Of a DNA stretch of 64,000 nt, positions 11,303 to 24,024 are shown piece by piece. Within the stretch, counting starts at the first letter, position 1. Every line of letters starts with the position of its first letter. Made by a program: the position numbers and the translations under genes. This DNA is from Eriocheir sinensis (Eukaryota; Arthropoda; Malacostraca; Decapoda; Varunidae), in NCBI RefSeq assembly GCF_024679095.1, contig NW_026111613.1, positions 84,501 to 148,500 on the forward strand, given 5' to 3'. Under the pieces are notes generated by a model. The model saw nothing but the letters and a program-made list of their open reading frames with translations, was not told where the DNA came from and ran no database searches.

Positions 11303-12841
11303 ACATATAAAACAATGTAAATTTGTTTCAAAATATATGTACGAATACAAACCAAATAACGTAGATTTCTATAAAAATATATATACAAAATACACATAAA
11401 ATTAAGTAAATACGCATAAAAAAATGTAAACAAAATACACATAAAATAATGTAAATTCGAAACAAAATAAATAAACAAAATACCAATAAAAAAACGTGTA
11501 TTTGAATAAATATAAATGTACAAAATACACACAAAATAAACATTAAATAAGGTAAATTTGTAATGAAATATATGAACAAAATACACATAAAATAATGTAA
11601 ATTTATATGAAAATATATATACAAATACACATAAAATACCATGAATTTGTATAAAATTATATATTCAAAATAAATATTAAATCACGTAAATGCGTATAAA
11701 AATATATATACAAAGTACATATAAAATAATATAAACTCGTATCTATATAAATGAACAAAATACCAATAAAATAATATATATTTGAATGAAAATAGATTTA
11801 CAAAATACACATAACCTAACTAAAATTTGTATTGAAATATATACAAAAATACATCAAAATAATTTGAGTTTGTATGAAAATAGATATTCAAAATACATAA
11901 AACTAGGTAAATTTCTTTTGAAATATATATACAAAATACCCACAAAATATTGTAAATTTGTATCAAAATATATAAACAAATACACATAAAATAACGTAAA
12001 TTTGTATGAAAAATATATACAAAATACTCATAGAATAATGTCAAATCGTATCAAAATGAATGAGCAGAATATCAATAAAATAACGTAAATTTGTATGAAA
12101 ATAAAGATGCAAAATACCCATAAAATAAAGCATATTTTTATAAAAATACATATAGAAAAATACACATAGAATAATTAATTTTTATTAAAATTAATATACA
12201 AAATGCATATACAATAAATTTAAATTTGATTATATTAAATGAAATAAATATACAAAATAAATATAAAATAAGGTAAATTTGTAATGAAATATATGTAAGA
12301 ATACACATAAAATAATAAAATTTGTATGAAAATATATATAAATACACATAAAATAACATGAATTTGTATAAAATTTGTTTCAAAATATATACGAATACAC
12401 ACAATAAAATAACGTAAATTTTTATGAAAATGTATATATAAAATACACATAAAATAATTTAAATACGTAGAAAAATATATCTACAAAATACACATATAAT
12501 AATGTAAATTCGTAAAAAAATAAATACACAAAATTTCAATAAAAGAATGTATTTTTGTAGGAAAATATATATACAAAAAACAAATAAAATAACTAGAATT
12601 TGTATAAAAATATATACAAAAATACACAAAAAATATTTTAAATTTGTTTGAAAATAGATATGCAAAATACACATAAAGTTAGGCAAATTTGTATTGAAAT
12701 ACATATACAAAACTCACATTAAATAATGTAAATTTGTATGAAAATATATAAACAAATACATATAAAATAACGTAAATTTGGATAAAATATATATACAAAA
12801 TATACATTAAATATTTTAAATATGTATAAAAATATATTATA
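11303..12841 (-). repeat. Satellite block, A-rich
   Basis: The block begins at TTATTGTACATATAAAACAA, a strand switch mirrored at 57747. It contains modules E (about 11480-11690) and D (11770-12100) and a short module C stretch. It ends in the AT palindrome centred near 12842. It is the inverse of 56252-57746. Confidence 0.8.
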
Positions 12842-12855
12842 TTATATATATTTTT
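12828..12855. repeat. AT palindrome at strand-switch junction (copy 1 of 3)
   Basis: An imperfect palindrome of about 28 bp begins AAAAATATATTATA and ends TATATATTTTT, exactly where the array changes strand. The same junction is found near 27485-27512 and, inverted, near 56240-56266. Confidence 0.75.
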
Positions 12856-13138
12856 ATTGATATTTGCATTATTTATGTGTATTTTGTATATGTTTTCTCA
12901 TAGAAATTTACATTATTTTATTGGTATTTTGTCTATTTATTTTGATACGAATTACATGATTATTTGTGTATTTTGTACATTTTTTATACGTATTTACATT
13001 ATTTAATGTGTATTTTGTTTATATATTTTTATACAAATTTACGTTATTATATGTGTATTTGTATAAGTATTTTGATACAAATTTACATTATTTTATGTAT
13101 TTTGTATATATATTTCAATTCAAATTTAGCTTATTTTA
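12842..13138 (+). repeat. Satellite block, T-rich: module F lead-in
   Basis: About seven monomers follow the AT palindrome, including the TTTCAATTCAAATTTAGC marker near 13115. They pass directly into a full HOR cycle. The same order occurs at 27498-27886. Confidence 0.8.
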
Positions 13139-13849
13139 TGGGTATTTTGCATCTTAATTTTCATACAAATTTACATTATTTTATTAATATTTTCTGTATT
13201 TATTTTGATACGATTTTACATTATTTTATTTGTGTTTTGTATATATTTTTTTATACATATTTACATTATTTAATGTTTTTTTTGTATATATATTTGATAT
13301 AAATTTACGTTATGTTAAGTCTATATGTTTATATATTTTCATTCAAATTTACATTATTTTATGTGTATTTTGTATATGTATTTCAATATAAATTTACCTA
13401 TTTTTATGTTTTTTTTATATTTATTTTCATACATGTTTAAATTATTTTTGTGTATTTTTGTATATAGTTTTATACAAATTTAGGTTATTTTATGTGTATT
13501 TTGTATATCTATTTTCATACAAATAAACATTCTTTTCATGATATTTTGTTTATTTATTTTGACACGAATTAACATTATTTAATGTGTATTTTGTATATAA
13601 ATTTTTATACGTATTTACATTATTTCAAGTGTATTTTGAATATATATTTCTATAGAAATCTGCGTTATTTTATTTTTATTCGTATATATATTTTGAAACA
13701 AATTTACATTGTTTTATGTGTATTTTGCATATTTTTTCAATACAAATTTACCTTATTGTATGTGCATTTTGTATATTAATTTTAATACAAATTTGATTAA
13801 TCTATGTGTATTTTTGTATATGTATTTTTATAAAAATATGCTTTATTTT
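13139..13849 (+). repeat. Reference 16-monomer HOR cycle (711 bp)
   Basis: This is the clearest complete cycle. It runs from one ATGGGTATTTTGCATCTT start (m5) to the next, 711 bp later, with 16 monomers between. Diagnostic cores in order: m5 GCATCTTAATTTTCAT, m6 GATACGATTTTAC, m7 TTTATACATATTTAC, m8, m9 GTTTATATATTTTCATTC, m10 TGTATTTCAATA, m11, m12 TATAGTTTTATACAAATT, m13 CATACAAATAAACATTC, m14 TTTTGACACGAATT, m15 TTTTTATACGTATTTAC, m16 TTTCTATAGAAATCTGCG, m1 CGTATATATATTTTGAAAC, m2 GCATATTTTTTCAATAC, m3 TATATTAATTTTAATAC, m4 TTTTTATAAAAATATGC. The mean monomer is 44.4 bp. Confidence 0.88.
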
Positions 13850-16765
13850 ATGGGTATTTTGCATCTTTATTTTCATACAAATTTACATTATTTTATTGAT
13901 ATTCTGTGTATTTATTTTGATATGTTTCTACGTTATTCTATGTGTATTTTGCATATATATTTTATATAAAATGTATTTGTTTTCATTTCATACAAATCTA
14001 CATTATTTTATGTGTTTTTTGTACATGTATTTATATACAAATTTAACTAGTTATATGTGTATTTTGTATGTATATTTTCATAGAAATTTACTCTATTTTA
14101 TGAGTATTCGTATATATATTTTGATACAAATTTACATTATTAATGTGTATTTTGCATATCTATTTCAATACAAATTTACTTTATTGTACGTGCATTTTGT
14201 ATATTTATTTTAATACAAATTTAATTATTTTATACGTATTTTTGTATATATATTTTTATGCAAATATGCGTTATTATATGGATAGTTTGCATCTTTATTT
14301 TCATACAAATTTACATTACTTTATTGATATTCTCTATTTATTTTGATACGATTTAACATTATTCTATATGTTTTTTGTATATATTTTTTTATACATATTT
14401 ACATTATTTAATGTTCATTTTGTATATATATTTTATCCAAATTTACATTATTTTATGTGTATTTGTTTATATATTTTCATACATATTTACATTATTTTAT
14501 GTGTTTTTTGTATATATATTTTTCTACGTATTTAAATTATTTTATGTGTATTTTGTATATACATTTTCATAAAAAAAACTACGTTATTTTATTGTGTGTA
14601 TAAGTATGTATTTTGATACAAATTTTATACAAATTAATGTTATTTAATGTGTATTTGTATATATATTTTCATTCAAATTTATATTATTTTATGTGTATTT
14701 TTTGATATATTTCATTACAAATTTACCTTATTTTATGTTTAATTTGTATATTTATTTCATTCAATTTTAAATTATTTTGTGTATATTTGTATTGGTATTT
14801 AGGTTATTTTATGTGTATTTTGTGTATATATTTTCATCCAAAATTACATTATTATATTGGTATTTTTTTAATTTAATTCGATACGAATTTAGATTATTTC
14901 ATAGTTATTTTGTATACATATTTTTATACTCATTTACATTATCTAATGTGTTTTGTATATATATTTTTATGCAAATTTATTTTATGTTCATTTTTGTACA
15001 TATATTTTTATAGAAATTTGCGTTATTATATGTATATAGTTTTATATAAATTTACGTTATTTTATGTGCATTTTGTATATTTATATTTATACAAATACAC
15101 ATTCTTTTATTGCTATATTATTTATTTATATTTATACGAATTTACATGATTTTATGTGTATTTTGTATACATTTTTTTATACGTATTTACTTAATTTTGT
15201 GTATTTTGTATTTGTATTTTTATAGAAATCTACGTTATTTTATGTGTATTCGCATATATATTTTGAAACAAATTTACATTATTTTATATGTATTTTGCAT
15301 ATCTATTTCAATACAAATTTACCTTATTGTATGTGCATTTTGTATATTTATTTTGATACAAATTCAAATATTTTATGTGTATTTTGGTATCAATAATTTT
15401 ATAAATAATGCGTTATTTTATAGGTATTTTGCATCTTAATTTTCATACAAATTTACATTATTTTATTGATATTCTGTGTATATATTTTGATACGATTTTA
15501 AATTATTCTATTTGTGTTTTGTATATATTTTTTTATACATATTTACATTATTTAATGTGTATTTTATATATATATTTCATACAAATTTACGTTATTATAT
15601 GTGTATTTGTTTATATATTTTCTTTCAAATTTACATTATTTTATGTGTATTTTGTATATGTATTTCAATAGAAATTAACCTAATTTTATGTGTATTTTGT
15701 ATATTTCTTTTCATACAAATCTAAATTATTTTTGTGTATTTTTGTATATAGTTTTATACAAATTTAGGTTATTTTATGTACGCATTTACATTATTTAATG
15801 TGTGTTTTGTATATTTATTTTTATCCAAAGTTAATTTATTTTACGTTCATTTTTGGACATATATTTTTTATTATTATTATTTTATATGTATTTATATATG
15901 TTTACTCATACAAATTTACATTATTATATTGCTATTTTGTTTATTTAGTTTGATACGAATTACATGATTATATGTGTATTTTGTACATATTTTTTATACG
16001 TATTTACATTACGTATTTTTGCATATCTCTTTCAATAGAAGTTTACCTTATTGTATGTGCATTTTGTACATTTATTTCAATACAAATTTAAATATTTTAT
16101 GTGTATTTTGGTATATATATTTTTATAAGAAATGCGCTATTTGATGGGAGTTTTGCATCTTTATTTTCATACAAATTTATATTATTTTATTAATATTCGT
16201 TGTATTTATTTTGATACGATCTTACATTATTCTATTTGTTTTTGTATATATTTTTTTTTATACATATTTACATTATTTAATGAATATCTTGCATATATAT
16301 TTTATACAAATTTATAATCTATTATTTATTTTCATACAAATACACATTCTTTTCATGATATTTTCTTTATTTATTTTGACACGAATTTACATTACTTAAT
16401 TTGTATTTTATATATATATTTTTATACGTATTTACATAATTTCATGTGTATTTTGTATATATATTTCTATAGAAATCTACGTTATTTTATGTGTATTCGT
16501 ATATATATTTTGAGAAAAATTTACAATGTTTTATTTGTATTTTGCGTTTTTTTTCAATACAAATTTACCTTATTGTATGTGTGCATTTTGTATATTAATT
16601 TTAATACAAATTTAATTATTCTATGTGTATTTTTGTATATGTATTTAAAAAAAAAATGCTTTATCTTATGGGTATTTTGCATCTTTGTTTTCATACAAAT
16701 TTAAATTATTTTATTGATATTCTGTGTACTTATTTTGATACGATTTTACATTATTCTATGTATAA
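13850..16765 (+). repeat. Satellite block, T-rich: modules B, C and canonical monomers
   Basis: Module B (13950-14400) and module C (14640-15190) are followed by canonical monomers. Most of the block to about 16010 matches 35790-38010 at a constant offset of about 21990. Near 15870 there is a small ATT microsatellite. From 16349 the sequence is the second copy of the start of this window. Confidence 0.82.
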
Positions 16766-16858
16766 CAAAAATAAATACAGAATACACAAAAATAGGTATG
16801 CAAAATACATATAAACAATGTAAATTTGTTTCAAAATATATATACGAATACACATGAC
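16766..16858 (-). repeat. Short inverted satellite fragment, copy 2 of 3
   Basis: This fragment has the same breakpoints and near-identical content as 419-512. The exit palindrome is imperfect here (CATGGGTA replaces CATGTGTA). Confidence 0.85.
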
Positions 16859-17570
16859 ATGGGTATTTTGAATCTTAATTTTCATACAAATTTACATTAT
16901 TTTATTAATATTTTCTGTATTTATTTTGATACGATTTTACATTATTTTATTTGTGTTTTGTATATATTTTTTATACATATTTACACTATTTAATGTGTTT
17001 TTCGTATATATATATTTGATACAAATTTACGTTATTTTAAGTCTATATGTTTATATATTTTCATTCAAATTTACATTATTTTATGTGTATTTTGTATATG
17101 TATTTCAATACAAATTTACCTAATTTTATGTTTTTTGTATATTTATTTTCATATAAGTTTAAATTATTTTTGTTTATTTTTGTATATAGTTTTATACAAA
17201 TTTATGTTATTTTATGTGTATTTTGTATATCTATTTTCATACAAATACACATTCTTTTCATGATATTTTTTTTATTTATTTGACACGAATTAACATTATT
17301 TAATGTGTATTTTGTATATATATTTTTATACGTATTTACATTATTTCAAGTGTATTTTGTATATATATTTCTATAGAAATCTACGTTATTTTATGTGTAT
17401 TTGTATATATATTTTGAAACAAATTTACATTGTTTTATGTGTATTTTGCATATTTTTTCAATGCAAATTTACATTATTGTATGTGCATTTTGTATATTAA
17501 TTTTAATACAAATTTGATTAATCTATGTGTATTTTTGTGTATGTATTTTTATAAAAATATGCTTTATTTT
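16859..17570 (+). repeat. Complete 16-monomer HOR cycle
   Basis: The cycle runs from m5 to m4 and is 712 bp between successive ATGGGTATT starts. It is nearly identical to 45176-45885 and to 513-1221. Confidence 0.87.
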
Positions 17571-20500
17571 ATGGGTATTTTGCATCTTTATTTTCATACA
17601 AATTTACATTATTTTATTGATATTTTGTGTATTTATTTGGAATGATTTTACATTATTCTATGTGTATTTTGTATATATATTTTATATAAAATTTATTTGT
17701 TTTCATTTCATACAAATCTACATTATTTGATGTGTTTTTTGTACATGTATTTAAATACAAATTTAACTAGTTATATGTGTAATTTGTATATCTATTTTGT
17801 ATGTATATTTTCATAGAAATTTTCTCTATTTTATGAGTATTCGTATATATATTTTGATACAAATTTACATTATTGATGTGTATTTTGCATATATATTTCA
17901 ATACAAATTTTCTTAATTGTACGTGCATTTTGTATATTTATTTTAATACAAATTTAATTATTTTATATGTATTTTTGTATATATTTTTTTATGGAAATAT
18001 GCGTTATTATATGGATATTTTGCAGCTTTATTTTCATACAAATTTACATTATTTTATTGATATTCTCTTGATTTATTTTGATACGATTTAACATTATTCT
18101 ATGTGTATTTTGTATATATTTTTTTTACATATTTACATTATTTAAGGTTTATTTTCTATATATATTTTATTCAAATTTACATTATTTTATGAGTATTTGT
18201 TTGTATATTTTTATACAAATTTACATTATTTTATGTGTATTTTGTATATACATTTTCATAAAAAAATTACGTTATTTTATTGTGTGTATTTGTATATATT
18301 TTGATACAAATTTTATACAAATTTATGTTATTTAATGTGTATTTGTATATGTATTTTCATACAAATTTATATTATTTTATTTTATACGATACGATATTTC
18401 ATTACAAATTTACTTTATTTTATGTTTATTTTGTATATTTATTTCATTCAATTTTAAATTATTTTATGTGTATATTTGTATTTGTATTTAGGTTATTTTA
18501 TGTGTATTTTGTATATATATTTTCATCCAAAATTACATTATTATATTGGTATTTTCTTAATTTAATTCGATACGAATTTATATTATTTCATAGGTATTAT
18601 GTATACATATTTTTATACTCATTTACATTTTCTAATGTATTTTTTGTATATATATTTTTATGCAAATTTATTTCATGTTCATTTTTGTACATATATTTTT
18701 ATATAAATTTGCGTTATTATATGTATATAGTTTTAAATAAATTTACGTTATTTTATGTGCATTTTGTATATTTATATTTATACAAATACACATTCTTTAA
18801 TTGCTATATTGTTTATTTATATTTATACGAATTTACATTATTTTATGTGTATTTTGTATACATTTTTTTATACGTATTTACTTAATTTTATGTGTATTTT
18901 GTATATGTATTTTTATAGAAATCTACGTTATTTTATGTGTATTCGCATATATATTTTGAAACAAATTTACATTATTTTATATGTATTTTGCATATCTATT
19001 TCAATATAAATTTACCTTATTGTATGTGCATTTTGTATATTTATTTTGATATAAATTCAAATATTTTATGTGTATTTTGGTATCAATAATTTTATAAAAA
19101 ATGCATTATTTTATAGGTATTTTGCATCTTAATTTTCATACAAATTTACATTATTTTATTAATATTCTGTGTATATGTTTTGATACGATTTTACATTATT
19201 CTATTTGTGTTTTGTATATATTTTTTTATACATATATACATTATCTAATGTGTATTTAGTATATATATTTCATACAAATTTACGTTATTATATGTGTATT
19301 TGTTTATATATTCTCTTGTTAAATTTACATTATTTTATGCGTATTTTGTATATGTATTTCAATAGAAATTAACCTAATTTTATGTGTATTTTGTATATTT
19401 CTTTTCATACAAATTTAAATTATTTTTGTGTATTTTTGTATATAGTTTTATACACATTTAGGTTATTTTATGTACGCATTTACATTATTTAATGTGTGTT
19501 TTGTATATATATTTTTATCCAAAGTTAATTTATTTTACGTTCATTTTTGGACATATATTTTTTATAGAAATTAGCGTTATTTTATATGTATTTGTATATG
19601 TTTTCTCATACAAATTTACATTATTTTATTGCTATTTTGTTTATTTAGTTTGATACGAATTACATGATTATATGTGTATTTTGTACATATTTTTTATACG
19701 TATTTACATTACTTAATGTGTATTTTGTTTATATATTTTTAAACAAATTTACGTTATTATATGTATTTTTATAAATATTTTGATACAAATTTACTTTATT
19801 TTATGTATTTTCTATAAACATTTCAATTCAAATTTAGCTTATTTTATCTGTATTTTGTATATCTATTTTCATACGAATTTAATTTCTTCTGTGTATTTTT
19901 GTATATAGTTTTATACAAATTTACGTTATTTTATGTGTATTTTGTATATTTATATTTATACAAATACACATTCTTTTATTGGTATTTTGTTTATTTATTT
20001 TGATACGAATTTACATTATTTTATGTGTATTTTGTATACATTTTTTTATACGTATTTACTTCATTTTACGTGTATTTTGTATATATATTTTTTTACAAAT
20101 CTACGTTATTTTATGTGTATTCGTATATATATTTTGAAACAAATTTACATTGTTTTATATGTATTTTGCATATCTATTTCAATACAGATTTACCTTATTG
20201 TATGTGTATTTTGTATATTTATTTTAATACAAATAAAAAAATTTATGAGTATTTTTGTATATATATTTTATGGGTATTTTGCTTCTTTATTTTCATACAA
20301 ATTTACATTATTTTATTAATATTCTGTGTATTTATTTTGATACGATTTTACATTATTCTATTTGTGTTTTGTATATATTTTTTTATACAAATTTACGTTA
20401 TTTTAAGTGTATTTGTTTATGTATTTTCATTCAAATTTACAGTATTTTATGTGTATTTTGTATATGAATTTCAATACAAATTTACCTAATTTTATGTGTA

Positions 20501-21572
20501 TTTTTATATATATTTTCATACAAATTTAAATTATTTTTGTGTATTTTTGTATATAGTTTTATACAAATTTATGTTATCTTATGTGTATTTTGTATATTTA
20601 TTTTCATACAAATACACATTCTTTTATTGACATTTTGTTTATTTATTTTGACGCGAATTTACATTATTTAATGTATATTTTGTATATATATTTTTATGCG
20701 TATTTACATCCTTTCATGTGTATTTTGTATATTTATAAAAAAATGCGTTATTTTATGGGTATTTTGCATCTTTACTTTCATACAAATTTACATTATTTTA
20801 TTTACATTCTGTGTATTTATTTTAATACGATTTTACATTATTCTATTTGTGTTTTGTATATATATTTTTTATACATATTTACATTATTTAATGAGTATTT
20901 TTTATATATATTTTATACAAATTTATGTTAATTTAAGTGTATTTGTTTATATATTTTTATTCAAATTTACATTATTTTATGTGTATTATTTATATGTATT
21001 TTTTTACAAATTTACCTAATTTTATGTGTATTTTGTATATTTATTTTCATACAAATTTAACTTATGTTTGTGTATTTTTATATATCGTTTTATACAAATT
21101 TACGTTATTTTATGTGTATTTTGTATATGTATTTTCATACAAATACACATTCTTTTATTGATATTTTAATTATTTATTTTGACACGAATTTACATTATTT
21201 AATGTGTATTTTGTATGTATATTTTTATACGTATTTACAACATTTCATGTGTATTTTGTATATATATTTTTATAGAAATCTACGTTATTTTATGTGTATT
21301 CGCATATATATTTTGAAACAAATCTACATGATTTTATGTGTATTTTGTATATATATTTCATTATAAATTTGCATTATTTTAAGTTTATTTTTATATCTAT
21401 TTTCATTCAAATTCAAATCATTTTATGTGTATATATTTATTTGCATTTGCGTTATTTTATGTGTATTTTCTATATATATTTTCATTCAAAATTACATTAT
21501 TTTATCGGTATTTTGTTCATTTATTTCGATACGAATTTAGATTATTTCATGTGTATTTTCTATACATATACA
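17571..21572 (+). repeat. Long T-rich satellite block: modules B, C, F and a truncated HOR
   Basis: Module B lies at 17690-18130 and module C at 18330-18900. Canonical monomers, module F (about 19820) and a HOR with an m7/m8 fusion (about 20370-20410) follow. Near 20735 the order jumps from m15/m16 back to m4, giving 13 further monomers up to m16 at about 21290. These are internal unequal-exchange scars. Part of the block (18.4-20.5 kb) matches 36.7-38.8 kb. Confidence 0.82.
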
Positions 21573-21654
21573 TATAGAGTAAATTTCTATGAAAATATAT
21601 ATTCAAAATACATATAAAATTATGTAAATAAGTATAAAAATATATATATCAAAT
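21573..21654 (-). repeat. Very short A-rich inverted fragment
   Basis: About two reverse-oriented monomers (GAGTAAATTTCTATGAAAAT to AAAATATATATATC) are embedded in T-rich array. I see no paralogue with the same pair of breakpoints elsewhere in the window. Confidence 0.75.
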
Positions 21655-22899
21655 ACTTCATTTTATGTGTATTTTGTATATATTTTTTATAGAAATCAAC
21701 GTTATTTTATGTGTATTCGTATATATATTTTGAAACAAATTTACATTGTTTTATATGTATTTTTGCATATCTCTTTCTATACAAGTTTACCTTATTGTAT
21801 GTGCATTTTGTATATTTATTTCAATACAAATTTAAATATTTTATGTGTATTTTGGTATATATATATTTATAAAAAATGAGTTATTTTATGGCTATTTTGC
21901 ATCTTTATTTTCATACAAATTTACATTATTTTATTAATATTCGGTGTATTTATTTTGTTACGATTTCACATTATTCTATTTATTTTTTGTATATATTTTT
22001 TTTTTTACCTATTTACATTATTTAAAGTGTATCTTGCATATATATTTCATACAAATTTATTATCTATTATTTATTTTCATGCAAATACACATTCTTTTCA
22101 TGATATTTTGTTTATTTATTTTGACACGAATTTACCTAGATATGTATTTTGTATATATATTTTTATACGTATTTACATAATTTCATGTGTATATTTTGAA
22201 ACAAATTATCTTTGTTTTATATGTATTTTTGAATATCTCTTTCAATACATATTTACGTTACTGTATATGCATTTTTTATATATAGTTCAATACAAATTTA
22301 AATATTTTATGTGTATTTTGGTATATATATTTTTCTAAAAAATGCGCTATTTTATGGGAATTTTGCATCTTTCTTTTCATACAAATTTACATTATTTTAT
22401 TGATATTCTGTGTATTTATATTGATAGGATTTTACATTATTCTATTTCTTTTTTGTATATATTTTTTTATACACATTTACATTATTTAATGTGTATCTTG
22501 CATATATATTTTATACAAATTTACGTTATTTTAAGTGTATTTGTTTATATATTTTCATTCAAATTTACATTATTTTATGTGTATTTTGTATATGTATTTC
22601 AATACAAATTTACCTAATTTTATGTGTATTTTGTATATTTCTTTTCATACAAATTTAAAAAAAAATTGTGTATTTTTGTATATAGTTTTATACAAATTTA
22701 GTTTATTTTATGTACGCATTTACATTATTTAATGTGTTGTTTGTATTTATATTTTTATGCAAATTTACTTTATTTTATGTGCATTTTTGTACATATATTT
22801 TTTTAGAAATTTGCGTTATTTTATGTGTATTTGTATATGTTATCTCATACAAATTTACATTATTTGATTGCTATTTTGTTTATTTATTTTGATACGAAT
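21655..22899 (+). repeat. Satellite block, T-rich (paralogue of 62500-63777)
   Basis: The block contains the distinctive ACCTAGATATGTATTTTG site (about 22134; also at about 62960). It lacks about 53 bp (an m16 equivalent) near 22190 that the 63.0-kb copy retains. It ends at the recurrent junction GATACGAATGAAAATAGATA. Confidence 0.82.
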
Positions 22900-24024
22900 G
22901 AAAATAGATATACAAAATATACATAAAATAAACTAAATTTGTATTAAAATATATATACAAAATACTTAAAATAATGTAAATTTGTATCAAAATATTTTAA
23001 CAGATGCGCATAAAATAACGTAAATTTGTTTTAAAATATACAAAATACACATTAAATAATGTAAATATGTATAAAAAAAATATATACAAAACACAAATAG
23101 AATAATGTAAAATCGTATCAAAATAAATACACTGAATATTAATAAAACAATGTAAATTTGTATGAAAATAAAGATGCAAAATACCCATTAAATAACGCAT
23201 TTTTTTATAAAAATATATATTCCAAAATACACATGAAAAAATTAATTTGTATTAAAATAAATATACAAAATACACATACAATAAGGTAAATCTGTATTGA
23301 AATAGATATGCAAAGTACATATAAAACAATGTAAATTTGTTTCAAAATATATATACGAATACACATAAAATAACGTAGATTTGTATAAAAATATATACAC
23401 AAAATACACATAAAATGAAGTAAATACGTATAAGAAAATGTATACAAAATACACATAAAATAATGTAAATTCGTATCAAAATAAATAAACAAAATACCAA
23501 TAAAAGAATGTGTATTTGTTTAAATATAAATATACAAAATACACATTAAATAACGTAAATTTTTATAAAACTATATACAAAAATACACAGAAGTTATTAA
23601 ATTCGTATGAAAATAGATATACAAAATACAGATAAAATAAGCTAAATTTGAAGTGAAATGTATATAGAAAATACATAAAATAATGTAAATTTGTATCAAA
23701 ATATTTATAAAAATACATATAATAACGTAAATTTGTTTAAAAATATATACATTAAGTAATGTAAATACGTATAAAAAATATGTACAAAATACACATATAA
23801 TCATGTAATTCGTATCAAACTAAATAAACAAAATATCAATAAAATAATGTAAATTTGTATGAGAAAACATATACAAATACATATAAAATAACGCTAATTT
23901 CCATAAAAATATATGTCCAAAAATGAACGTAAAATAAAGTAACTTTGGATAAAAATATATATACAAAACACACATTAAATAATGTAAATCCGTACATAAA
24001 ATAACCTAAATTTGTATAAAACTA
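22900..24024 (-). repeat. Satellite block, A-rich
   Basis: About 25 monomers are in reverse orientation, including module F near 23640. The left junction recurs at 63778 and inverted at 30888. The right junction (TATAAAACTATTATTCTGTG) appears only here. Confidence 0.8.

Larger units (their letters stand above)
9796..15190 (+). repeat. Segmental duplication 2, copy a
   Basis: The junctions at 10034, 11302 and 12842 appear inverted at 59011, 57747 and 56252. The sums of paired coordinates stay near 69045-69095, as expected for an inverted copy. A deletion near 9990-10015 accounts for the shift at the left end. Confidence 0.8.

Noticed and set aside
15865..15885. ATT microsatellite as a notable element
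   Set aside because: Only about five units; within normal variation for this AT-rich array.
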